From JBDREA01 sp043820265 (lineage in GTDB: Archaea > Altiarchaeota > Altiarchaeia > IMC4 > JBDREA01), in contig JBDREA010000097.1 in assembly GCA_043820265.1 (NCBI GenBank), forward strand, positions 1 to 61,524: 61,524 nucleotides of DNA. Direction: 5' to 3'. The notes under the pieces were generated by a model. That model saw only the letters and a list, made by a program, of their open reading frames with translations, was not told the DNA's origin and searched no databases. Below are positions 52,548 to 59,979 of the stretch, piece by piece. How positions within the stretch are numbered: the first letter of the stretch is position 1; each line of letters begins with the position of its first letter. Both the position numbers and the translations under genes were made by a program.

Positions 52548-53474
52548 ATGGATTGGGCTAAAAAACATATCATTTCCATCAACGACTTCACGCGAGCTGA
52601 AATAGACTTCGTTCTTGAAAAATCCGAAGTAATGGAAGGACTGCTGGAAGACAACCTCACCTCACACCTTCTGGAAAACAAGATTCTCGGATTACTATTT
52701 TTCGAGCCCTCTACGAGAACCAAGCTCTCATTTGAGACAGCCATGAAAAGGCTCGGGGGGCAGACCATAGGTTTCGATTCCGCGGAAGCAAGCTCATCAA
52801 CGAAAGGCGAAACAATAGCAGACTGCCTGAGGATAGCCGCCGGATACGCAGACATCGTGGTATTACGCCATCCACTGGACGGTTCGGCAAGGCATGCATC
52901 AGAATTCCTGGATAAACCGTTGATTAACGCAGGAGACGGAAGCAACCAGCACCCCACCCAGACGCTTCTCGACCTCTATACCCTAAAAAAGAGGTTCGGA
53001 AAAATAGACGGATTAAAGATAGCTTTTCTCGGAGACCTTAAATACGGGCGAACCGTGCATTCCCTTGCAAACGCACTTGAAAAATACGATGTAAGTTTGA
53101 AGCTGATATCGCCTGATAACCTGAAGATGCCCGATGCCCAAAAGAAGTCGCTTACTTCAGCGAAAATCAAATTCAAGGAGACCCCAAAACTCGACTTCGA
53201 CGACTGCGACGTCATCTATGCGACCCGAATCCAAAAAGAGCGCTTCCCGGACCCGCTCGAATACGAGAAGGTGAAGGATGCATTCATATTGGATAAGCAA
53301 AACACCCAAAAAATCAAAAAGGATGCCATACTCCTCCATCCCCTTCCGCGAGTAAACGAGATAAGTCCAGAGCTGGATTCAGCGCCCTTCGCCCACTACT
53401 TCATCCAGGCAAAAAACGGCATCCCGGTCAGGATGACGATCCTCTGCCTCGTCTCCCAAGTGAAATTCTGGTAG
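52548..53474 (+). CDS. pyrB: Aspartate carbamoyltransferase, catalytic subunit
   Basis: The 308-residue protein has the carbamoyl phosphate site FEPSTRTKLSFETAMKRLGG (residues 51-70), SSTKGETIADCLRIAAGYADIVVLRHP, NAGDGSNQHPTQTLLDLYTL and the C-terminal HPLPRVNEI (about 265). It makes carbamoyl aspartate in pyrimidine synthesis (EC 2.1.3.2). The regulatory subunit is encoded 5 nt downstream. TCTTAAAAT just before the ATG suggests a leaderless start. Confidence 0.96.
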   Translation: MDWAKKHIISINDFTRAEIDFVLEKSEVMEGLLEDNLTSHLLENKILGLLFFEPSTRTKLSFETAMKRLGGQTIGFDSAEASSSTKGETIADCLRIAAGYADIVVLRHPLDGSARHASEFLDKPLINAGDGSNQHPTQTLLDLYTLKKRFGKIDGLKIAFLGDLKYGRTVHSLANALEKYDVSLKLISPDNLKMPDAQKKSLTSAKIKFKETPKLDFDDCDVIYATRIQKERFPDPLEYEKVKDAFILDKQNTQKIKKDAILLHPLPRVNEISPELDSAPFAHYFIQAKNGIPVRMTILCLVSQVKFW

Positions 53475-53479
53475 AAAAA

Positions 53480-53923
53480 ATGGAGAAAAAGGGAATAAAG
53501 ATAAGAAACATTAAAAACGGCATAGTCATCGACCACATACCTGCAGGCAAAGCCTTTGAGGTATTAAGGATTCTCGGAATCGACGAAAGCTTCCAGGAGA
53601 CAGTTACTGTGGCAATCAACGTTCCCTCCGGCGCATTCGGCCGAAAAGACCTTCTAAAAGTAGAGAACCGCGACCTCCAGTCGGACGAAGTAAATAAGAT
53701 AGCGGTCATTGCACCGCATGCAACCATCAACAAGATCAAGAACTACAAGGTCGAATCAAAAGAGGAAGTCGTTGTCCCAAAGATTGTCGTCGGAGTCCTA
53801 AAATGCCCCAATCCTGCCTGTGTCACGAACGCGGGAAGGGAGCCGATAAAATCCGTTTTCGAAGTATTAAAGACCGAGCCCCTCCTATTAAAGTGCCGCT
53901 ACTGCGAGAGAACGATCACTTAG
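53480..53923 (+). CDS. pyrI: Aspartate carbamoyltransferase, regulatory subunit
   Basis: The 147-residue protein has the PyrI allosteric domain (IKNGIVIDHIPAGKAFEVLRILGI, then NVPSGAFGRKDLLKVENRDL) and a C-terminal zinc domain with four cysteines (CPNPACVTN near residue 113 and LKCRYCERTI near 139). It forms the dodecameric holoenzyme with PyrB and senses CTP and ATP. It is translationally linked to pyrB (5-nt gap). Confidence 0.96.
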   Translation: MEKKGIKIRNIKNGIVIDHIPAGKAFEVLRILGIDESFQETVTVAINVPSGAFGRKDLLKVENRDLQSDEVNKIAVIAPHATINKIKNYKVESKEEVVVPKIVVGVLKCPNPACVTNAGREPIKSVFEVLKTEPLLLKCRYCERTIT

Positions 53924-53985
53924 CGCCTAATATATTATTTATCTTTCTTGGCGATAATATTTTCTAATGAGAAGGCAACTTCAAG

Positions 53986-54579
53986 ATGAGTCAATCCGTT
54001 AAAATAAGATTTTCCCGAGGCCAGGGTAGCCTGGAATTCATCGCAAGCTACGGCTGGGCGATAATGGTCGTTTTGGTAGCAGGCGCCGCCCTCTACAGCT
54101 TTGGGATAATACAAATTGGCGGCTCAAACGAGGAACTCTGGAGTGAAGGATTCAGCACACTTAAATTACAGGAAGAATCATCGGTTATTGATGATGAAGG
54201 CTACGGTTTGTTTTGCTCATACACGTTGAATTTTTTCAACGGCGGCCCAAAGATTATCGTCACTGAAGTGAATTTGACCTCCTATGCTCCATGCGAAACT
54301 ATATATGGGGATCCTGTTCCTCCGGTTGTTGTTTTAGCTGATCACACTGAAAGCCCGGTTGTAGGCCCCGGAGAATTCTTCACCCTACATGTCCCATTTA
54401 GCTTTTCTGATCCCTCCACCCCCTGCCCGGAGAATCCTGCCGCACCCAATTGCTTGAATTATGGGTGGGACCCTCCCTACAACTACGAAATGAATGTCTC
54501 CATCAAATTCAGGAAATTCGATTCAAACCTCACACACCTGGATCACGGTGTAATCCACGGATTTTTAGATGTAGTATAA
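53986..54579 (+). CDS. Pilin-like protein with class III leader
   Basis: The 197-residue protein begins with a short basic leader and SRGQGSLEFIASYGWAIMVVLVAGAALYSF (about residues 8-37), very like archaeal type IV pilin leaders (G-Q-G/S-x-E) at the 13.4-29 kb pilus locus (KGQSGVELIMVFGF). The rest is a beta-rich Cys/Pro-containing domain (LFCSYTLNFFNGGPKIIVTEVNL). It may be a major or minor pilin for that machine, although it is 25 kb away. TATTTATC (53934-53942) is a possible promoter. It converges with proC at 3 nt. Confidence 0.78.
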   Translation: MSQSVKIRFSRGQGSLEFIASYGWAIMVVLVAGAALYSFGIIQIGGSNEELWSEGFSTLKLQEESSVIDDEGYGLFCSYTLNFFNGGPKIIVTEVNLTSYAPCETIYGDPVPPVVVLADHTESPVVGPGEFFTLHVPFSFSDPSTPCPENPAAPNCLNYGWDPPYNYEMNVSIKFRKFDSNLTHLDHGVIHGFLDVV

Positions 54580-54582
54580 AGA

Positions 54583-55383
54583 TTATTTACCAAGCTCCTT
54601 GGACTTTTTCGTTGCCGCAGCTACTGTGTCTCTTAGGATTTCACCTATTTTTCGTTGCCGTAGAACGTTAAGCCCCTCGATTGTTGTCCCACCAGGCGAT
54701 GAAACTCCCTCAATGAGTTCTTCAGGAGATCCCGTATTTCTGAGGATCATATCTGCCGCCCCCTTCGCGGTCTGGGCTGCGAGCTTTAAGGCGACATCCT
54801 CTTCCAACCCCTGTTCGACCCCGGCCTTTGCGAGCTCGTCGATGATAAGAAAAAAGTATGCTGGACCAGAACCGCTTAAGCCGGTAACAGCATCCAATTG
54901 GTCCTCGGAAACAGGCAGCACCAAGCCCATGCCTGAAAGCAACTCCTTAAGAATTCTGCCGTCTTCTTCAGTCGCCTTTGCACCGAGCGCAAACCCCCCG
55001 GCCATGTGGCAGACCCTTGCGGCAGTATTCGGCATCAACCTCATCACCCTTGAGGTCGAATCGAGTTTTTCCTCGATGAAATCCATAGAAATGCCTGCGG
55101 CAACCGAAACGAACAGTTTGTCTGCGCTAACCCTCCTAATCTCTTCGAGAAGCCCCGCCAAGTCCTGGGGTTTGACAGCCAAAAAAATGATTTCTGCCGA
55201 CTCAACTACTGCGGCTGCGGAGTCTTTTAGCTGGAATTCTAGAACCTTGGAAAGCTCTCCGGTTTTCCCCCGGTCCCTGTCAAAGACAAAAAGGTTTTCT
55301 GCCGCAACCTCTTCTGTGAAAAGCAAACCCCTAACAAAAGTCTCACCCATGTTGCCGCAGCCAATTAATCCAATCTTCTCCAT
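54583..55383 (-). CDS. proC: Pyrroline-5-carboxylate reductase
   Basis: The 266-residue protein has an N-terminal Rossmann fold (IGLIGCGNMGETFVRGLL, then AEIIFLAVKPQDLAGLL) and the C-terminal ProC signature (DAVTGLSGSGPAYFFLIIDELAKAGVEQGL, with SPGGTTIEGLNVLRQ). It reduces pyrroline-5-carboxylate to proline (EC 1.5.1.2). A long open frame on the opposite strand is an antisense artefact. It is divergent from the first gene (A) of the orphan cluster; the 93-bp gap holds the shared promoter. Confidence 0.96.
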   Translation of the reverse strand: MEKIGLIGCGNMGETFVRGLLFTEEVAAENLFVFDRDRGKTGELSKVLEFQLKDSAAAVVESAEIIFLAVKPQDLAGLLEEIRRVSADKLFVSVAAGISMDFIEEKLDSTSRVMRLMPNTAARVCHMAGGFALGAKATEEDGRILKELLSGMGLVLPVSEDQLDAVTGLSGSGPAYFFLIIDELAKAGVEQGLEEDVALKLAAQTAKGAADMILRNTGSPEELIEGVSSPGGTTIEGLNVLRQRKIGEILRDTVAAATKKSKELGK

Positions 55384-55440
55384 GAAAGGATAATTAGCGA
55401 GACAACCATAAAAAATGAGAGGAAAGCTTGGGAAAAACCA

Positions 55441-55475
55441 TTTTTTTCTTTCAACTTCCTATAATCTAACCTACT
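55441..55475 (+). promoter_or_regulatory. Shared-type promoter of gene A
   Basis: The T-rich TTTTTTT (55441-55447), 7 nt, CTTCCTAT (55455-55462), 13 nt, then ATG 55476. The second element matches 7 of 8; the first is less like TATTTAT (5 of 7). The spacings are those of the promoters at 56680, 57714 and 59980. Confidence 0.55.
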
Positions 55476-56639
55476 ATGGTGCACAAAGTCCGAGATCACA
55501 AAGCAGCTCAACAAACTAGGGGAATCGATTCTGTCTTTCAAAAACCCCTCGCCCTTGTTGAATCTCCTCGACAAAAGAGGAGGTTGAGGTGCATTGGTCT
55601 TCCCGTTCTTCTAGCAACAAGTGTACTGATGACCTCCTGCGCTTCACAACGCATTGGGATTCCCATAGAAGAACCTCAAAAACCTTTTGCAATAGAGGTT
55701 CAACAAGACATTGGAGAAAAGACCATCGAATACACAGTTGAGCAGTTCAAGAATGGATTCAGTAAAAAACATACTCCAATCGAGGAAAAGTTCATAGACA
55801 ACGACGAAAAAAAGAGATTTTCAAACTTTGAAACAGCCTCCCAAGTGGCAATCGAAGTGGCTACCCACCTACAAACAAAAGAAGGATTCAAGGTAACATA
55901 CGTTGACAGGGAACAACGTCTCCTAAGAGCCTATATCCTTGCAAGACTCAACCTAGAAGAAAAAGCTGCGTCAAATAAACCTTTAATAGTAGATGGCGAG
56001 CTTAACAAGGACTATCCAAAAACTCATATGTTTCAACTTATCAGGCAGCCAGATGAGGCCAGAAACATACTATTAGACATCGATGCATGCCTTGATCTCC
56101 AAGGAAGGGAAATACTAGACGGCTTTTCCGTAGATTGGAAGGCTAATGAAAGAGTTGTTAGATTAGAGGCATTTCATCCAAATGATTCTGTCTTCGAAAA
56201 AGAGTTCCAGAAAAAATGCCCGGAGGTATACAGTCGGGTGGCCAATCTAGCCAAACAAAAGTCAGATTCAATAGAGTCTCCCGGATTGTTTTCCCTAATC
56301 GAAAAGCACGGAGGAATAGAGCGGCTGCTTCGGCTTCTTTCGCTTGCCACAATTTATGAGTTTGAGAGGGGAAAAATCGACTCAACCACAGCGGACAGAT
56401 TCTCAGATGAAGTCATAAAAAAAGAAGTCATCGGAGACCCCCAAAAAATCCAGGAAAGAATCCTTAACCTCCTCATGAACCTCCAAAAAGCCAAAAAAGG
56501 AAATGACACACCAACCCCCCACCCCGAAGAACAAAAAAAGAAAAAAACCATCCAGGGACGAGCAGCCTCAACTCCACAAAAATATTCAATGCTCACACCA
56601 AACCAAAAAAACTTTCACCGAAGAAAACGTATGCGGTGA
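55476..56639 (+). CDS. Orphan protein A, lipoprotein-like, C-domain of the family
   Basis: The 387-residue protein has an unusually long basic N-terminus, then a hydrophobic helix and a lipobox-like LMTSC with Cys at residue 55, so it is probably membrane-anchored. Residues 95-340 hold the family C-domain: TVEQFKNGF, KKCPEVYSRVANLAKQKSDS, GLFSLIEKHGGIERLLRLL and EVIGDPQKIQERILNLLMNLQ, which align with protein C (VVQQFKEGN, NPELYDLVGRVAAKKAKD, GLWHIIDPIGANRILRLY). The last 40 residues are basic and end TPNQKNFHRRKRMR, like the tails of C and B. No known family is recognised. Confidence 0.75.
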   Translation: MVHKVRDHKAAQQTRGIDSVFQKPLALVESPRQKRRLRCIGLPVLLATSVLMTSCASQRIGIPIEEPQKPFAIEVQQDIGEKTIEYTVEQFKNGFSKKHTPIEEKFIDNDEKKRFSNFETASQVAIEVATHLQTKEGFKVTYVDREQRLLRAYILARLNLEEKAASNKPLIVDGELNKDYPKTHMFQLIRQPDEARNILLDIDACLDLQGREILDGFSVDWKANERVVRLEAFHPNDSVFEKEFQKKCPEVYSRVANLAKQKSDSIESPGLFSLIEKHGGIERLLRLLSLATIYEFERGKIDSTTADRFSDEVIKKEVIGDPQKIQERILNLLMNLQKAKKGNDTPTPHPEEQKKKKTIQGRAASTPQKYSMLTPNQKNFHRRKRMR

Positions 56640-56645
56640 GGGCGG

Positions 56646-56679
56646 TATTTATGCGTGTATTTCCTATATGTATCTACAG
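56646..56679 (+). promoter_or_regulatory. Shared-type promoter of gene B
   Basis: TATTTAT (56646-56652), 7 nt, TTTCCTAT (56660-56667), 12 nt, ATG 56680. This is the cleanest copy and is used as the reference here. GCGG precedes the first element. Confidence 0.6.
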
Positions 56680-57483
56680 ATGAAACAAAAGCGTGTGAGG
56701 CCGGGCAAGGGAATCGAGGTAGTGTCTGAGGTACCTTCTACAGAGGAGGCTCTGGGGTTACTAAAGGAGGTGGGTATCCTAAAAATCCCTCTCCTGCACA
56801 GAAGAATACGCAGGGAGAGAAAGTTTATCAAAAAGGTCCACGACATGCTGCCCGCCAACGATGAGAGCTTGAAAGCTCTGTCAGAAAGGGGCGGTGAAGG
56901 CTGGAACGATATGAAGAGAAAGTTAGCTGAAAGTCGACCTTTAGTATCCGGCAAAGATAGCAACTGGACAGTAGAAACACTAAAACATTTCGCAAGTCAC
57001 GGATTCCAAGCGGCAGCGCTCCGCGATCTTTTATGGCACTGTAGAGGCCTCAACGAACTTGACTTCGCAGCTGACATATCCCAAAACATTAAGAAGGGGA
57101 TGATTTTGGTATCAGACGGACCTGATGGACAGGCGCGGGAACTAAGCGTTGATGAGGGTCCGGCTCAAACCATCATGTTTCTGACCAGCGAAAACCATCA
57201 CGGCCAAAAGATTGCGACTAGACGAAGGAGACGCGTAATAGGCATCGGAGTAGGACTACCTCTAACATTGGTTGCCCTCATGTTCCTCCACTTTGATCCA
57301 GGGACTAGAAAGGATTTTGAAAGGACACCTGAAGTACAAGGACCTCAACCCAAAGTGGACACCGTCTACGTACCCAGACACGATACTGTTTTCGTGCCAA
57401 AGGTAGACACAGTCTATGCCCCCAAAAAGTCCGGCGAAAAAAAGGAGAGAAAACCATATCTCGACAAGAGAAAAGTCGCTTAG
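56680..57483 (+). CDS. Orphan protein B: N-domain, TM helix, DTVYVP repeats, in-frame UAG
   Basis: The 267-residue open part has the family N-domain (residues 10-141; RRIRRERKFIKKVHDMLP, then SERGGEGWNDMKRKL and WTVETLKHFASHGF), one TM helix (186-205) and three tandem repeats of the form (V/H)DTV(Y/F)(V/A)P(R/K) at 226-249. It aligns over its first 140 residues with protein C. ATG 56680 is set by the promoter and by alignment; the frame is open upstream to 56503 through gene A. The stop is UAG (57481-57483), but the same frame continues for 47 codons and there encodes a tail shared with protein C, so the UAG may be read through. Confidence 0.75.
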   Translation: MKQKRVRPGKGIEVVSEVPSTEEALGLLKEVGILKIPLLHRRIRRERKFIKKVHDMLPANDESLKALSERGGEGWNDMKRKLAESRPLVSGKDSNWTVETLKHFASHGFQAAALRDLLWHCRGLNELDFAADISQNIKKGMILVSDGPDGQARELSVDEGPAQTIMFLTSENHHGQKIATRRRRRVIGIGVGLPLTLVALMFLHFDPGTRKDFERTPEVQGPQPKVDTVYVPRHDTVFVPKVDTVYAPKKSGEKKERKPYLDKRKVA

Positions 57484-57627
57484 TCCAAAGGAGAAAGACA
57501 TCCCACCGACAAAGCGAGAAAAGACCAAAGTCTGCGTCAACCTAGTTCTATAGATAAAAAAAGACATGTATTCACCGACCAAAGACGGGGCATCAAAGCG
57601 ATAGGCGGACACCGAAGAAGGGCGTAA
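57484..57627 (+). other. In-frame extension of protein B beyond UAG
   Basis: After UAG (57481-57483) the frame stays open for 47 codons to tandem TAA TAA (57625-57630). It ends TDQRRGIKAIGGHRRRA, which aligns with the end of protein C (PDQRKNIKRKVGHRRRI) at about 10 of 17 positions. This homology shows the extension was, or is, coding. Suppression, pyrrolysine-type recoding or a recent CAG-to-TAG mutation would each explain it. Confidence 0.7.
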
Positions 57628-57678
57628 TAAAAAATATTATTTTTTTATGAATTCTTTTTTTAATACCCTCCAAGGAGG

Positions 57679-57713
57679 TATTTATTGCACCACCTCCTAT
57701 ATGTTATTCACTG
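57679..57713 (+). promoter_or_regulatory. Shared-type promoter of gene C
   Basis: TATTTAT (57679-57685), 7 nt, CCTCCTAT (57693-57700), 13 nt, ATG 57714. AAGGAGG precedes the first element. AGGAGG at 57673-57678 and CCTCCT at 57693-57698 can also pair. Confidence 0.6.
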
Positions 57714-58994
57714 ATGAATCCCCAACCTGAGCCTAAAAGTAAGGCCATAAAGAGTGTTTCTCATATTCCGAGTCGAGACGATGCCTTGGAAGATTTAAAG
57801 GATGTGCATGTCCCAAGGTTTTTTTGGAGAAGAAAACTCCGTCGGGAGAGGAATTTCCTACGAGAAATACATAGCCAACTCCCAAGGGATAGGGAAGAGT
57901 TAGATGCACTATCTGAAAACGAAGATAATGGCTGGCCAGTCCTCCAGCGGAAATTGCTTAAAGCCGGCCAAAAAAACAAGATTTCGCCTGAAGATTTTAT
58001 GTTTACTATCGAGACACTGAAGTACCTTGCAGAAGACGGAATGCCGGCATTGGAGCTTCGAGAGATGGTGTGGAAGAGCAGAAACCTTGGAGACCTGGAA
58101 TATGCTGCAGATATCATCGAAAAAGTTCAAAAAGGAGATATTAAATTAGGGGACGGGACCAGCCGCATGGCAAGAAAACTCAAAAGAGAGGAGAGACATG
58201 CTTATTCACTCAAAAGCCTGGCGAAACGTCTTCAATCAGCGGGTGAAAGACGGGAAGGCGCTCAAATAGTTATGGGCGTCAGTATCGCCTTATGCGTGGC
58301 AGCAGGCACCCTCGTCTATAGCCAAGATATCATTGACTGGATCACCAATCTTGGAAAAACTCAAGAACAAACCACCCAACAACATCAACCCCCTCCAAAT
58401 ATTCACCAAGATCAACCTCACTCAAGTACTCACCAAGATCAACATCATCCAAGCACTCATCCAAATTCTGCCAGAGAAGATGTCATCTATCAGGTAGTCC
58501 AACAATTCAAAGAAGGAAATGATTTCAATTCAACCGAGTTGGAAAGGCGATACAATGGCAGCAATCCAGAATTGTATGATCTAGTTGGAAGAGTCGCAGC
58601 AAAGAAGGCGAAGGACATTGGCAGAGCAGGCTTATGGCATATTATCGATCCAATAGGTGCGAATAGAATACTTCGATTGTATGCGTTAAGCCACCTAGAC
58701 CAATCAGAAGATGGGGCAATAAATGGTGTTATCAAAAACCTTCACTCAAGAAAGGAAATCGAGGAAATACTTGGTAATGCCAACCAGGCCAGGGGGACCC
58801 TCTTAGACGTCGCGATTCAGCTGAATAAAATCCGAAAACCTCCAAGAAGAACCCCTGACGCTACCTCGGCCTTTCCCGGATTCAACCCGGATGAACTGAT
58901 TGACTTACCAATCAGCCAAAAAATTAGTAGGCAACAACTCCCAGACCAAAGGAAAAACATTAAACGAAAAGTAGGACATCGAAGGAGGATATAG
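57714..58994 (+). CDS. Orphan protein C: intact N-domain, TM, His/Gln repeats, C-domain
   Basis: The 426-residue protein is the complete model of the family. The N-domain (residues 10-145) has RRKLRRERNFLREIHSQLP, a DNGWPVLQRKL motif and FTIETLKYLAEDGM. A TM helix spans about 184-203. A low-complexity linker (214-252) has repeats of Asp-Gln-Pro/His-His-Ser-Thr. The C-domain (255-385) aligns with protein A. The basic tail (385-426) ends PDQRKNIKRKVGHRRRI. The topology places N- and C-domains on opposite sides of the membrane. No known family is recognised. All of B, C and D begin with their own copy of the promoter, so they are separate transcription units. Confidence 0.78.
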   Translation: MNPQPEPKSKAIKSVSHIPSRDDALEDLKDVHVPRFFWRRKLRRERNFLREIHSQLPRDREELDALSENEDNGWPVLQRKLLKAGQKNKISPEDFMFTIETLKYLAEDGMPALELREMVWKSRNLGDLEYAADIIEKVQKGDIKLGDGTSRMARKLKREERHAYSLKSLAKRLQSAGERREGAQIVMGVSIALCVAAGTLVYSQDIIDWITNLGKTQEQTTQQHQPPPNIHQDQPHSSTHQDQHHPSTHPNSAREDVIYQVVQQFKEGNDFNSTELERRYNGSNPELYDLVGRVAAKKAKDIGRAGLWHIIDPIGANRILRLYALSHLDQSEDGAINGVIKNLHSRKEIEEILGNANQARGTLLDVAIQLNKIRKPPRRTPDATSAFPGFNPDELIDLPISQKISRQQLPDQRKNIKRKVGHRRRI

Positions 58995-59010
58995 GATACA
59001 ATTTTTCCCT

Positions 59011-59880
59011 TTAGCTCTTACAAAGGTTTTCTCCTTGGCATTCTAGTTTTTTCATTTTGCTGCAGCTGAAGTAGTTTTTGAATGCGTCGGCAAGGGGTGC
59101 TCCGCTGCATTCTGCGAGGACGTCTCCTTGGGAGTCAAAATAGACGATGGCCCCCCAGTCGTCGGGGGAGTTCAGCCTGTAAACGTTTTCTTCGCAGCGA
59201 TAGACTGTCCAGTTTGAATATCCTCTTGTAATAGCGAATTCTTTTTTTACTTCCTCTGAAAGTTGAGAGACTTCTCCCCTACAAACGGATGTTAGGGTCT
59301 TAGGTGATAAAGCCTCATTTTCTTCAGGATAGGTAGACCTTTCAGGTTGAATAAAAATTGGGAGGATGAGGATGTGGAAAAATAGAGTAGTGAATAAAGC
59401 AGTTCCAAATCCGGTAACTATTGCTTTTGAAGCAAGTTTTCTGGAAAACTTTTTCTCAAGATGCGATTCTCCTCTCCTCTTTTTTAAAAAACTTAATCCA
59501 GAGAATAAACCCCCCAAACCAGATAAACCAACAAAGAATACAAGATAGAAACTTAGTGAAGTGATCAGGTTTAGAAATAATTGAATGAATAAAATATTAG
59601 ATACAAAAAGTGTTGACTTCTGGAAAGATAGAAATTCTCCAAAAGTGAGAACGGAAAATCCGAAAGCCAAGATCAACCATGAAACTATTCCGACACCTAC
59701 TCCAAGGAGTACTCTGACAAACCAGTTCTTCGGTCCAAGCGATCCTGCGATAAATCCTCCAAAGCTCAGAAAGAATCCATAGACGAGTAGGAGGCCGAAG
59801 ATTGAATCGAGAAAACCAACCAAAGAAATCAGGAAGAAAGGAATAAACCAAAAAGCTAAAAACAAGGGAAAGCCCTTCAA
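59011..59880 (-). CDS. Polytopic membrane protein with Cys-rich outer domain
   Basis: The 289-residue protein has about five to six hydrophobic segments from residue 4 to 180 (for example FPLFLAFWFIPFFLISLVGF and LNLITSLSFYLVFFVGLSGLGGLF), then an exported domain (about 185-289) with pairs of cysteines (CRGEVSQ, RCEENVY, CSGAP, CSKMKKLECQGENLC). The start is TTG 59880, preceded by a purine-rich AGAGGGGGAAGG; no in-frame ATG is available upstream. It is on the opposite strand between C and D and shares the D promoter region. Its coding strand is T-rich. The function is unknown. Confidence 0.7.
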   Translation of the reverse strand: MKGFPLFLAFWFIPFFLISLVGFLDSIFGLLLVYGFFLSFGGFIAGSLGPKNWFVRVLLGVGVGIVSWLILAFGFSVLTFGEFLSFQKSTLFVSNILFIQLFLNLITSLSFYLVFFVGLSGLGGLFSGLSFLKKRRGESHLEKKFSRKLASKAIVTGFGTALFTTLFFHILILPIFIQPERSTYPEENEALSPKTLTSVCRGEVSQLSEEVKKEFAITRGYSNWTVYRCEENVYRLNSPDDWGAIVYFDSQGDVLAECSGAPLADAFKNYFSCSKMKKLECQGENLCKS

Positions 59881-59921
59881 TTCCTTCCCCCTCTCTCCAT
59901 GTCCTCGTAGGTGAATTTCAT
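59877..59921 (-). CDS. Possible 14-codon upstream ORF
   Basis: A minus-strand ATG (59921) lies 25 nt after the reverse of the D TATTTAT box and opens a 14-codon frame (MKFTYEDMERGGRN) whose TGA overlaps the TTG start of the membrane-protein gene. Transcript start, ATG spacing and stop/start overlap fit translational coupling; it could also be chance. Confidence 0.35.
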   Translation of the reverse strand: MKFTYEDMERGGRN

Positions 59922-59944
59922 TGTTTAGGTAATAGATTTAGGAT

Positions 59945-59979
59945 TATTTATGCGCTGGTTTCCTAAGAAATAAATATCT
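59945..59979. promoter_or_regulatory. Shared-type promoter of gene D, possibly bidirectional
   Basis: TATTTAT (59945-59951), 7 nt, TTTCCTAA (59959-59966), 13 nt, ATG 59980. Read in reverse, ATAAATA lies 25 nt before the leaderless ATG at 59921 of the divergent gene, so the same box may serve both strands. Confidence 0.6.

Noticed and set aside
54599..55393. 264-codon open frame on the plus strand opposite proC
   Set aside because: It is fully antisense to a clear proC gene, rich in Ser and Pro from complement codons, and has no promoter of its own.
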